From Deltaproteobacteria bacterium (GTDB lineage Bacteria > Desulfobacterota > Deferrimicrobia > Deferrimicrobiales > Deferrimicrobiaceae), in the NCBI GenBank assembly GCA_025357175.1, contig JANXPS010000099.1:1-10130 (forward strand): DNA of 10,130 nucleotides. The letters run 5' to 3'. The position numbers and the translations under genes were made by a program. The notes below the pieces were generated by a model, which ran no database searches, was not told the origin of the DNA, and saw only the letters and a list, made by a program, of their open reading frames with translations. Shown piece by piece: positions 1 through 5,678 of this stretch (position 1 is the first letter of the stretch; each line of letters starts with the position of its first letter).

Positions 1-146
1 GTGGGCGCCTCGCCTTTCTTGGAACGCCAGACCGAACATCCGACCAGCTTGAGACCGGCGAGGAGGCCTTCCTCGAAATGAACCTCTACATCGGCCAGTT
101 TGCTTTCGGGTGCCCCGCCGTGATTCAGGACGTAATGCAGCCGCAT
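1..146 (-). CDS. Uncharacterised small protein, N-terminal 48 residues (cut by window edge)
   Basis: The reading frame opens with ATG at 146-144 and stays open to the window edge, so the C-terminus is missing. A very strong ribosome binding site, AAGGAGG (complement of 154-160), sits 7 bases before the ATG and is the main evidence that this short frame is real. The translation begins MRLHYVLNHGG and contains alternating hydrophobic and polar stretches (ADVEVHF at 19-25, LAGLKLVG at 29-36), which look like beta strands, then a basic WRSKK at 40-44. There is no signal peptide or membrane segment, so it is probably cytoplasmic. I do not recognise a family with confidence. The strand pattern faintly recalls SpoVG-like small proteins, but that is only an impression. 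It is on the same strand as the next small gene (380-580), about 230 bases downstream of that gene's stop, so the two may not share a transcript. Confidence 0.72.
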   Translation of the reverse strand, partial: MRLHYVLNHGGAPESKLADVEVHFEEGLLAGLKLVGCSVWRSKKGEAP

Positions 147-379
147 TGTGCGACCTCCTTCGGGATGAGTTGCGCGAAGAGAGATCAACAAATGTACCAA
201 CCACCGCGATGGCATTGCCTGTCGCGCCACGACGGGGCGGGCGCCGGCCCGGACAGCGCTTGCAGGATGGGTGAACCGGTAGAGAATGTCCCGACGACGG
301 TCGGCCGCCCGGGCGACGATGGACCGGAACCCGGCCTATATCCGCCGCCGCACCAGCTGGGTGGTGAGAAATGCGGGCT

Positions 380-580
380 CTAGGCCGGCAGTTGCGCTTC
401 CCGGGAGTCGATGACGATCCGGTGGGCCTCCCGGCCGGCCGTCGCGAAAATCTTTCGGGCCATGCGGACAAGGCCGATCAGGTTGTCAACCCGCCCGCTG
501 TTCCGGCGCTCGGTGACCCACCCGAGCGGAATCCGGGTCTTTTTCACGTAATCGATCTGGTAAACGGTGATCTGTTTCAT
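380..580 (-). CDS. Uncharacterised 66-residue basic protein
   Basis: This complete small frame runs from ATG (580-578) to TAG (382-380). The protein begins MKQITVYQIDYVKKTRIPLG, continues with a basic stretch (TERRNSGR, 23-30), a predicted helix (DNLIGLVRMARKIFA, 32-46) and ends with a strand-like RIVIDSREA. It has no cysteine, no signal peptide and no membrane segment, so it should be cytoplasmic. From memory it resembles small conserved proteins of unknown function in Geobacter-type genomes, with the pattern 'VY-DY-KK-R-P-G...ERR...DN-IGL-R-AR', but I cannot confirm this here. The ribosome binding site is weak (GGCGG, complement of 588-592, 7 bases before the ATG). It is divergent from the 712 gene across a 131-base, comparatively AT-rich gap that probably holds promoters for both. 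The plus-strand frame over the same bases is a less convincing shadow. Confidence 0.7.
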   Translation of the reverse strand: MKQITVYQIDYVKKTRIPLGWVTERRNSGRVDNLIGLVRMARKIFATAGREAHRIVIDSREAQLPA

Positions 581-671
581 GCGAATACCGCCATTCGGTC
601 ATGATGTGCTGCTTGCCTCTGCAGTTTAGATGAATTAATACCGGAAGCAGACTCGAAATACGGTTTCGCGT

Positions 672-677
672 TACAAT
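672..677 (+). promoter_or_regulatory. Possible -10 element for the 712-2428 operon
   Basis: TACAAT lies 34 bases before the ATG at 712, inside the AT-rich divergent gap 581-711. It matches the sigma-70 -10 consensus at five of six positions. No good -35 hexamer is found 16-18 bases upstream, so this is a weak call. A short inverted repeat, CGAAA (654-658) with TTTCG (664-668), sits directly before it and could be an operator, but 5-bp repeats are common by chance. Confidence 0.25.
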
Positions 678-711
678 GAATGACTACCATCAAGGCACCC
701 GGAGTCTTCCC

Positions 712-1212
712 ATGTCCGATACCGCGGAAAAGGTTGCGCAGGCCACCCGTCAGCGCGCCGCCGTGTACGCCCACCTGTTCAAGGTGCTCAAGACCCGCCT
801 GGGCGAGCCGCAGGCGATCGACCTGATGCGCGAGGCGATCTACAACTACGGCCAGGACAAGTCCACGAAGAATTATTCCCCCGAGGCGCGCGGCGGCGAT
901 CTCCGGCAGGCGGCTGCCGAGTTCGCGTCGCCCGACCCGGTCAAGGAGTACCAGTTCGCGCCGAGGATCGTTTCCGAAAGCGGCGACGAGGTGGTGATCG
1001 CGATGTCCGGTTGCCCGCTCGTGGACGAGTGGCGCGACATGGGGCTTCCGGCCGACGAGATCGAGACGTTGTGCCGGGTGTCCAGGGCGGTCGACCACGG
1101 GACGTGGGAGGGTGCGCTGGGCTGCGATCTTTGTTTCGAGGGAACGCGCGGCGAGGGGCGGAGCGAGTGCGTCCTGCGGGTCAAGAAGAGAGCGGGGGGC
1201 ATTGCCGGATGA
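712..1212 (+). CDS. L-2-amino-thiazoline-4-carboxylate hydrolase (ATC hydrolase) family protein
   Basis: This 166-residue soluble protein looks like the ATC_hydrolase family (named for the Pseudomonas enzyme that opens the thiazoline ring on the way to L-cysteine). Many anaerobe members have no tested activity, so the name marks a family and not a proven reaction. Visible features are an N-terminal helical region with LMREAIYNYG (38-47), then the cysteine pattern SGCPLVDEW (C101), ETLCRVSRAVDHG (C121, D128) and ALGCDLCF (C138, C141), with a further C153. Five conserved-looking cysteines plus D128 and H129 could form an active site or a metal site. The ATG at 712 is chosen over the in-frame ATG at 676 because GGAG (701-704) sits 7 bases before it. 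Its stop overlaps the start of the diheme cytochrome gene by 4 bases (ATGA), implying coupled translation and perhaps a shared redox role. There is no signal peptide, so it is cytoplasmic. Confidence 0.8.
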   Translation: MSDTAEKVAQATRQRAAVYAHLFKVLKTRLGEPQAIDLMREAIYNYGQDKSTKNYSPEARGGDLRQAAAEFASPDPVKEYQFAPRIVSESGDEVVIAMSGCPLVDEWRDMGLPADEIETLCRVSRAVDHGTWEGALGCDLCFEGTRGEGRSECVLRVKKRAGGIAG

Positions 1213-1550
1213 TCAAGAAGCGGGATCTTGCGTTCATTGTTCCGGCGGTCGCCATCGTCGGATTCCTGGCATACCTGTCGACGCAGGGGCAGGAGCGGTT
1301 CATCCCGCGCATCCCCGCGCACCTGGCGGCGATCGGGATCGAGGATCGCGCGAAGGCCGACGCCTATTGCTTCTCCTGCCACGATCCGGCGGCACCGAAG
1401 GAAGGCGCCCCCCCGATGCCCCCGATGGTCAAGGAAACCGACAAGACGCTCGCCCCCACCATGGGAAAAGAGGGGCCCGGCGGCAAGAAGCACCCGATTC
1501 GCATCAAGAACTGCCGTCTGTGCCATCGGCTGGAACGGAAGGCGAAGTGA
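1209..1550 (+). CDS. Membrane-anchored diheme cytochrome c
   Basis: This 113-residue protein has a basic N-terminus (MIKKRD) and one hydrophobic segment at about 7-23 that acts as an uncleaved anchor or signal peptide, placing the rest in the periplasm. Two covalent heme c sites are visible: CFSCH at 54-58 and CRLCH at 102-106. H38 (in PAHLA) and H95 (in KKHPI) are possible distal ligands, which would give bis-histidine hemes typical of low-potential electron carriers. A proline- and methionine-rich linker (PPMPPM, 69-73 region) separates the hemes. The likely role is periplasmic electron transfer with an unknown partner. The start overlaps the preceding stop (ATGA at 1209-1212) and its own stop overlaps the GTG of nfo (GTGA, 1547-1550), so all three genes are probably translationally coupled. 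I cannot assign it to a named cytochrome subfamily. The two CXXCH motifs make the heme assignment itself secure. Confidence 0.88.
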   Translation: MIKKRDLAFIVPAVAIVGFLAYLSTQGQERFIPRIPAHLAAIGIEDRAKADAYCFSCHDPAAPKEGAPPMPPMVKETDKTLAPTMGKEGPGGKKHPIRIKNCRLCHRLERKAK

Positions 1551-2428
1551 CCGCAATCCCGGGCCGAAAGCCGGCGATGGGCGCCCACGTCTCCATCGCG
1601 GGCGGGGTCGCCACGGCACCGGAGCGCGGCGTCAGGATCGGTGCCGACGTGGTCCAGATCTTCTCGAAGCATGGCCAGCGCTGGGAAGGCAAGCCGATCG
1701 AGCCCGACGACGTGCACGGCTTCCGGGCCGAGACGGAACGAACCGGCGTCCGCACAGTAGCCGTTCACTGCGCCTACCTGATCAACCTCGCTTCCGCCAA
1801 GGAGGATGTCCGCACCCGCTCGCTCTACGCCCTCGAGGACGAGGCGTCGCGTGCCGCCCTGCTCGGAATTCCGCATCTCGTGATGCACCCCGGCTCTCCC
1901 GGCGACGACCCGGAGGAAGAGGGGATCGCCCGGATCGTTTCCGCCCTCAAGGCGTTCGGGAAATTTCCGGCAGGCGTGTCGCTGCTGCTCGAGAACACGG
2001 CGGGGCAGGGGGCGTCGCTCGGAAAGACGATGGAACAGCTCCGGCGGATGCTCGACGGTGCGGGAAATCCGCCCGATGTCGCCGTCTGCCTCGACAGCGC
2101 ACACCTGTTCGAGGCGGGTCACGACCTGTCGAACGCCGACCACTGGGCGGAATTCAAGGACAATCTCGATCGCACCGGCATCCTCCCGCTCGTCCGCATG
2201 TGGCACATCAACGATTCGAAGACGGGGTTCGCCAGTCGCGTCGACCGGCACGAGCACATCGGTCGCGGCCAGGTCGGCATCGAGGCCTTCCGCCGCATCG
2301 TCAACGATCCGGTTTTCCGGGAATTGCCCCTCATTCTCGAGACGCCCAAGGACGGAGCCGACGAGTACGAGATGGACCTCGTCAACCTGGCTTCGCTCCG
2401 GGCGCTGGTGGGCACGTCACCCGACTGA
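1547..2428 (+). CDS. nfo: Endonuclease IV (deoxyribonuclease IV, AP endonuclease)
   Basis: Endonuclease IV cuts the DNA backbone 5' to abasic sites in base excision repair, using a trinuclear zinc site in a TIM barrel. All nine zinc ligands known from E. coli Nfo can be aligned. Counting from the ATG at 1577 they are H64 (HCAYLINL), H104 (MHPGS), E139 (LENTAGQG), D173 and H176 (CLDSAH), H210 (MWHINDSK), D223 and H225 (RVDRH) and E255 (ILETPK). The protein also opens with the typical GAHVSIAGG. The start is uncertain: GTG at 1547 overlaps the cytochrome stop (GTGA) and follows a GGAAGG-like site, giving 293 residues. ATG at 1577 has no visible ribosome binding site but gives 283 residues, nearer the 285 of E. 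coli Nfo. I prefer 1547 for the coupling. Being cotranscribed with a cytochrome and an ATC-hydrolase-like gene is unusual for a repair enzyme and may only reflect compact packing. Confidence 0.96.
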   Translation: MTAIPGRKPAMGAHVSIAGGVATAPERGVRIGADVVQIFSKHGQRWEGKPIEPDDVHGFRAETERTGVRTVAVHCAYLINLASAKEDVRTRSLYALEDEASRAALLGIPHLVMHPGSPGDDPEEEGIARIVSALKAFGKFPAGVSLLLENTAGQGASLGKTMEQLRRMLDGAGNPPDVAVCLDSAHLFEAGHDLSNADHWAEFKDNLDRTGILPLVRMWHINDSKTGFASRVDRHEHIGRGQVGIEAFRRIVNDPVFRELPLILETPKDGADEYEMDLVNLASLRALVGTSPD

Positions 2429-2514
2429 TTTATCCCCTTTCCGCCTCTCCCCCCGAACCGTTCGTCTTCATAAAGCCGTGCCCTGAAACCGGGATGGCCG
2501 GCGCCGGGTTTAAA

Positions 2515-2549
2515 ACTTCATGGAATGGGAGGTTTCCAGGCCATGAAGT
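2515..2549 (+). repeat. 9-bp inverted repeat enclosing a ribosome binding site and start codon
   Basis: ACTTCATGG (2515-2523) is perfectly complementary to CCATGAAGT (2541-2549), with a 17-base loop. The loop contains the Shine-Dalgarno GGGAGG (2527-2532), and the right arm contains the ATG at 2543 of the glycine-rich protein. In RNA, the start codon would be paired and the ribosome binding site would be in the loop. A competing inner pairing GGAA/TTCC (2522-2525 with 2534-2537) is also possible. The structure is seen in the sequence. Any regulatory role is inference, because a repeat of this size is expected about once by chance in 10 kb. Confidence 0.4.
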
Positions 2550-3166
2550 GCATGAAGATCGTGCGTTGGTTTGCGATTCCGATGTCCGCGCTAATGATCT
2601 CGGTCCTACCGGGCGGCGACGCTTTTCCGTCTTCGACCCCCGATCAGGGTTTATCCGACGAGGAATTCCAGGACGGAACGGAGCCTTCGGAAATCGCCCA
2701 GCCCTCCGATGTCCCTCCGAGTGAGGCGACACCTCCGGCCGACGACCGGAACGCCTATCTGGACAACAATGCCCCGGGCCGCTATTTCGACGGGACGGTG
2801 TATTACTACGGCCCCGGCTGGTGGTACGGCCCCTACGGGTGGTTTTACGAGCCCGGATGGTGGTATCCGCCGTTCGCGTGGTTCGAACTGGGGTTCTTCG
2901 ATGGCGGGCGCCATTTCCGCCACTTCGACCGGTCCCGCCACCACGCGTGGCGGACACCGGGAGGCAGCGTCGGGAGCGGCCCTCGTTCGGGTCTCCGTTC
3001 AACGGTCCGCCCGGGCGTCCGCAGCGGTTTCGGGGGGGCTGGTCGGGTCTGGAGCACCCGCCAACCGGGCGGAACGACCCGGGGCAGGTGGGGCGGATCC
3101 GGCGGGATGAATCGCGGCGGCTGGGGTGATTCCGGCGGTCGGGGCGGTTTCGGCGGCCGAAGGTAA
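2543..3166 (+). CDS. Exported aromatic- and glycine-rich protein of unknown function
   Basis: This 207-residue protein has three visible zones. Residues 1-28 form a signal peptide (KCMKIVRW then a hydrophobic run, ending near GGDAFPS), so export is likely. Residues 29-70 are acidic and rich in proline, serine and glutamate. Residues 80-119 are packed with Tyr, Trp, Phe, Gly and Pro (for example GPGWWYGPYGWFYEPGWWY), followed by a His/Arg-rich stretch (RHFRHFDRSRHH) and a Gly/Arg/Trp tail (RGGWGDSGGRGGFGGRR). No catalytic motif is visible. The composition suggests a low-complexity cell-envelope or surface protein. I do not recognise the family. ATG 2543 is chosen because GGGAGG lies 10 bases upstream. 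ATG 2525 and ATG 2552 are in-frame alternatives. Its last 168 bases overlap the convergent DUF1499 gene. A short GC-rich gap of about 114 bases separates it from nfo, so it probably has its own promoter. Confidence 0.7.
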   Translation: MKCMKIVRWFAIPMSALMISVLPGGDAFPSSTPDQGLSDEEFQDGTEPSEIAQPSDVPPSEATPPADDRNAYLDNNAPGRYFDGTVYYYGPGWWYGPYGWFYEPGWWYPPFAWFELGFFDGGRHFRHFDRSRHHAWRTPGGSVGSGPRSGLRSTVRPGVRSGFGGAGRVWSTRQPGGTTRGRWGGSGGMNRGGWGDSGGRGGFGGRR

Positions 3167-3718
3167 GCGCGCGTAGCGGCGGGTGAATTCGCGGATTCGG
3201 GCGGCATTCGTCCCGAGGTCGCCGATCCCGAAGCGCGAGACCGACCGTAGGTCGATCCTGGCTTTTCCTGCCGCACCGGTAGCAATCCGGATCACCACGT
3301 CATCCTTGAATCGAAGCCATCTTGTCGTGTCGGTCGCTTCGATCCGGCCGCCCGCCTCGTTCGAGTCGACGAGTTTCAGCTTCATCTCGCGCGTTACTAT
3401 CAGCGCCCTGTCGAAGGCCTCCGGCAACGAAAGCCCCGTTTCGATCGGCGCGATGTCCGGATAGGCATTCAACTGTTTCACTGCCACCTCGGGCCCGCCA
3501 TACCCGGCTCCGTTGGGCGACGCATTCCGCTCGGGCAAAAGCGCCACGAACGGTGGCGGATCGACCGTGTCCGTCGTGATGTCGTGGATCACCGGGATGT
3601 TCTTCGCGACCCGGTAGTAACCGGCGGTGATGCCGATGGCAAAGGCACCGATCACGATCCCGAAACTTCCGACCACCATGACCGTGACCACGCCCCGTCG
3701 GTTGTCCGCCAGTTTCAC
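2999..3718 (-). CDS. DUF1499 family membrane-anchored protein
   Basis: The central part (about residues 43-183) matches my recollection of DUF1499 well: a DITTDTVDPPPF segment, AYPDIAPIET, then TRWLRFKDDVVIRI followed by RIDLRSVSRFGIGDLGTNAARIREF near the C-terminal end of the domain. The family is uncharacterised. A single hydrophobic segment at about 9-33 anchors it, with the domain probably outside the cytoplasm. I start it at GTG 3718-3716, because GGAGTGAGG (3733-3725) gives a good ribosome binding site 6 bases before it. The ATG at 3736 has none. After residue 184 comes a 55-residue Ala/Pro-rich tail which is entirely antisense to the convergent glycine-rich gene and does not look like DUF1499. 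It probably arose by loss of an earlier stop. The neighbouring divergent gene starts 81 bases away, across a repeat-containing leader. Confidence 0.87.
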   Translation of the reverse strand: MKLADNRRGVVTVMVVGSFGIVIGAFAIGITAGYYRVAKNIPVIHDITTDTVDPPPFVALLPERNASPNGAGYGGPEVAVKQLNAYPDIAPIETGLSLPEAFDRALIVTREMKLKLVDSNEAGGRIEATDTTRWLRFKDDVVIRIATGAAGKARIDLRSVSRFGIGDLGTNAARIREFTRRYARLPSAAETAPTAGITPAAAIHPAGSAPPAPGRSARLAGAPDPTSPPETAADARADR

Positions 3719-3741
3719 ATCGCACCTCACTCCCATTTGAG

Positions 3742-3785
3742 GCAGGAAACGGGCTCCGGGTTTCCTGCATCTTCACAACAGGAAA
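3742..3785 (+). promoter_or_regulatory. Alternating repeats: possible mutually exclusive hairpins or operator before the 3800 gene
   Basis: CAGGAAA occurs at 3743-3749 and 3779-3785, and its complement TTTCCTG at 3761-3767, so the three copies start exactly 18 bases apart with alternating orientation. The middle copy can pair with the first (GCAGGAAAC 3742-3750 with GTTTCCTGC 3760-3768, 9 bp, 9-base loop) or with the third (7 bp, 11-base loop), but not both. The third copy overlaps the AAAGGAGG ribosome binding site (3783-3790) of the 3800 gene. This arrangement would suit a translational switch or a set of protein-binding half-sites serving both divergent genes. The repeats are directly visible, while the function is inference. 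Confidence 0.45.
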
Positions 3786-3799
3786 GGAGGAGATGAGCC

Positions 3800-4216
3800 A
3801 TGCTGAAACATTATCTGTTCGCATCGAGTTTTGCCGCCATTATGCTCACCGCGCTGTGGGGCGTCGGCTGCGCAGAGGGAAGCTGCACGACGCACGGGGA
3901 CATGTCCGCCGTCTCGCTCACGATGCCCTCTTTTTACGCGGAGGCGGATTTTCCCACCTTCGAACTGTCCAACCCGACCGACAAGACCGTGATACAGCCG
4001 GATCAGGAGTCGGGCGAATCGACCGTCTCGCCGGCAGCGCCGGGGGAAGCGAAAGCTCCGGAATCCGGTGAAAGCATCGGAACCGGCACGATGCCCGCGA
4101 GCGATCCGGGGAATTACTTCCCGCATTTCGGGACCACCCGGCCGCTTGACGACATGCTGGGAATCCACAACGGCCCCGAATACATGGGACCGGTGCGCGA
4201 AGACGAAACGCATTGA
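3800..4216 (+). CDS. Small exported protein of unknown function upstream of ABC importer
   Basis: This 138-residue protein begins with a signal peptide (MLKHYLFASSFAAIMLTALWGVGCAEGSC). C24 follows GVG, a poor but possible lipobox, so it may be either a lipoprotein or a cleaved periplasmic protein. The rest is Pro/Ser/Glu-rich and probably disordered at 60-100 (for example SPAAPGEAKAPESGES), followed by a C-terminal part with NYFPHFGTTRPLDDMLGIHNGPEYMGP that may be the conserved segment. No family is recognised and no catalytic motif is seen. The start is well supported: AAAGGAGG (3783-3790) lies 9 bases before the ATG. The out-of-frame ATG at 3793 is too close to that site and opens only a shadow frame. 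The gene ends 13 bases before the solute-binding protein, so the two are almost certainly cotranscribed, and a role near the importer in the periplasm or envelope is plausible. The alternating repeats in its leader suggest regulation. Confidence 0.75.
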   Translation: MLKHYLFASSFAAIMLTALWGVGCAEGSCTTHGDMSAVSLTMPSFYAEADFPTFELSNPTDKTVIQPDQESGESTVSPAAPGEAKAPESGESIGTGTMPASDPGNYFPHFGTTRPLDDMLGIHNGPEYMGPVREDETH

Positions 4217-4229
4217 CGGGAGGTGCGTC

Positions 4230-5657
4230 ATGCCGCGGTCCGAATCGTCAGGGCTGACCCGCAGGGAATTCATCAAGGTCGCGGGCGTAGGGGCGCTGGC
4301 TGCGGGAGTCGCGCCGGAGTTGCTGTTCGTCCGGCACGGGGCCGCGGCATCGAGGGAACTGAAGATACTGGTCTGGTCCCATTTCGTTCCCCGCTTCGAC
4401 AAGGAATGGTATGACGGATACGCCGCGGGCTGGGGCAGGGCCAACGGCGTCGCCGTGACGGTCGACCACATCAACCTCGCCGAGATTCCGGCGCGAACCG
4501 CATCCGAGATCGCCGCCGGAGGCGGGCACGACCTGATCGAGTGGATTTCGCCGCCGTCGCAGTTCGAACCGGCCGTGCACGACCTGACCGACGTGGTCCG
4601 GGATGCCGAAAAGCGATTCGGGAAGATGCACCCGTTGTGCAGCCGGAGTTCGTTCAACCCGAACACGAAAAAGTTCTACGCCTTCTGCCCGGGGTGGACC
4701 ATCGACCCGGGAAATTATCGGAAATCACTCTGGGAGAAGGCGGGCAAGCCGGGCGGGCCGGTCACTTGGGAGGATCTGGTCGTCTACGGAGGGAAGATCA
4801 AGCGGGAGCAGGGGATCCAGCTCGGAATCGGCCTGTCCCAGGAACTCGACTCGAACATGGCGGGGCGGGCGCTGCTCTGGTCGTTCGACAGCGCGATCCA
4901 GGATGCGCGCGAGAACGTCGTGCTCGACAATCCGAAGACGATCGAGGCGGTTTCCTACATGGCGCGGCTCTTCAAGGAATCGATGGTGCCGGAGGTGTTT
5001 TCCTGGACCGCCGTCTCGAACAACCAGGCGCTCATCGCCGGCCGCGCGACCTACATCCTCAATTCCATATCGGCCTACCGATCCGCGCAGAAAGAGGTGC
5101 CTGAGATCGCCCGCGACATCTACTTCACCCCGGCGCTCAAGGGGCCGCGCGGCACCGGGTGGAACTCCGAACACGTGATCTACGAGTACGTCGTCCCGAA
5201 ATATTCCCGCAATCTCGATATCGCGAAGAAATTCCTGCTCGACCTGGTCGCCAATTACGACCAGGCCATGTATCACAGCGAACTCTACAACTCGCCGGCC
5301 TTCTTCGACGCCCCGATTCCCAAGGGCGACCGCGGATACAAGGCGGTGCCGGGGGCGAAGCGGCTTCGGGATCTTCACAACGCCTGGTTCGGGGACGATC
5401 CGTTCGCGCTTCCGGGCGAGGCGACCGGGAAACTGGCCGTTCTGAAGGACGCCGAGAGGTGGAGCACCAACATGGGGCACCCGGGACCGGCCAATCCGGC
5501 CGAGGGGGAAATATTCTCGACCTTCGTGATCCCGAACATGCTGGCTTCCGCGGCGCAGGGAATGCGGCCGGATGAGGCGGTCAAGCAGGCCGCGACGCAG
5601 GCTCGGGCGATTTTCGCGAAATGGCGCGGGAAGAGGCTGGTTGGCGGGCGCACCTAA
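4230..5657 (+). CDS. Tat-exported ABC transporter solute-binding protein (family 1)
   Basis: This 475-residue protein captures a solute outside the cytoplasmic membrane for the permeases that follow. The N-terminus carries a twin-arginine signal (LTRREFIKVAG, R11-R12), a moderately hydrophobic stretch and a likely cleavage after AAA near residue 40. This suggests it is exported folded, which is common for some binding proteins but not the rule. The mature part has the family-1 pattern: ELKILVWSHF (first strand), GGGHDLIEW (about 97-105), YRKSLWEKAGKPGGPVTWEDL (163 onward, the usual hinge-region motif) and a C-terminal helix with DEAVKQAATQARAIF. C137 and C153 could form a disulfide. The start is fixed by GGGAGG (4218-4223), 6 bases before ATG. 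Similarity is closest to sugar or polyol binding proteins, judged partly from the transporter type. The actual ligand is unknown. Confidence 0.9.
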   Translation: MPRSESSGLTRREFIKVAGVGALAAGVAPELLFVRHGAAASRELKILVWSHFVPRFDKEWYDGYAAGWGRANGVAVTVDHINLAEIPARTASEIAAGGGHDLIEWISPPSQFEPAVHDLTDVVRDAEKRFGKMHPLCSRSSFNPNTKKFYAFCPGWTIDPGNYRKSLWEKAGKPGGPVTWEDLVVYGGKIKREQGIQLGIGLSQELDSNMAGRALLWSFDSAIQDARENVVLDNPKTIEAVSYMARLFKESMVPEVFSWTAVSNNQALIAGRATYILNSISAYRSAQKEVPEIARDIYFTPALKGPRGTGWNSEHVIYEYVVPKYSRNLDIAKKFLLDLVANYDQAMYHSELYNSPAFFDAPIPKGDRGYKAVPGAKRLRDLHNAWFGDDPFALPGEATGKLAVLKDAERWSTNMGHPGPANPAEGEIFSTFVIPNMLASAAQGMRPDEAVKQAATQARAIFAKWRGKRLVGGRT

Positions 5658-5678
5658 CGCGCCGCAGGAGGCCGATCG

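Noticed and set aside
147..379. Gap of about 230 bases between the two small minus-strand genes, checked for a tRNA, terminator or small gene
   Set aside because: Only a short CACCA/TGGTG inverted repeat without a U-run was seen. There is no tRNA T-loop signature and no convincing coding frame.
78..383. A 101-residue plus-strand frame over the small minus-strand gene and the following gap
   Set aside because: No ribosome binding site, odd composition, and it is antisense to a gene start that has a perfect AAGGAGG.
2485..2514. GC-rich palindrome CCGGCGCCGG (2498-2507) followed by TTTAAAA, considered as a terminator after nfo
   Set aside because: The run of T is only three bases and the outer stem has a mismatch, so a factor-independent terminator is not well supported.
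1228..2724. A 498-residue plus-strand frame overlapping the cytochrome and nfo
   Set aside because: It is Arg/Pro/Ser-rich shadow sequence in another frame of nfo, which has all its zinc ligands in the true frame.
3793..4071. Alternative frame starting at ATG 3793, also close to the AAAGGAGG site
   Set aside because: It lies only 2 bases from the ribosome binding site and gives an Arg/Gly-rich protein without signal peptide, whereas the 3800 frame has good spacing and a clear export signal.
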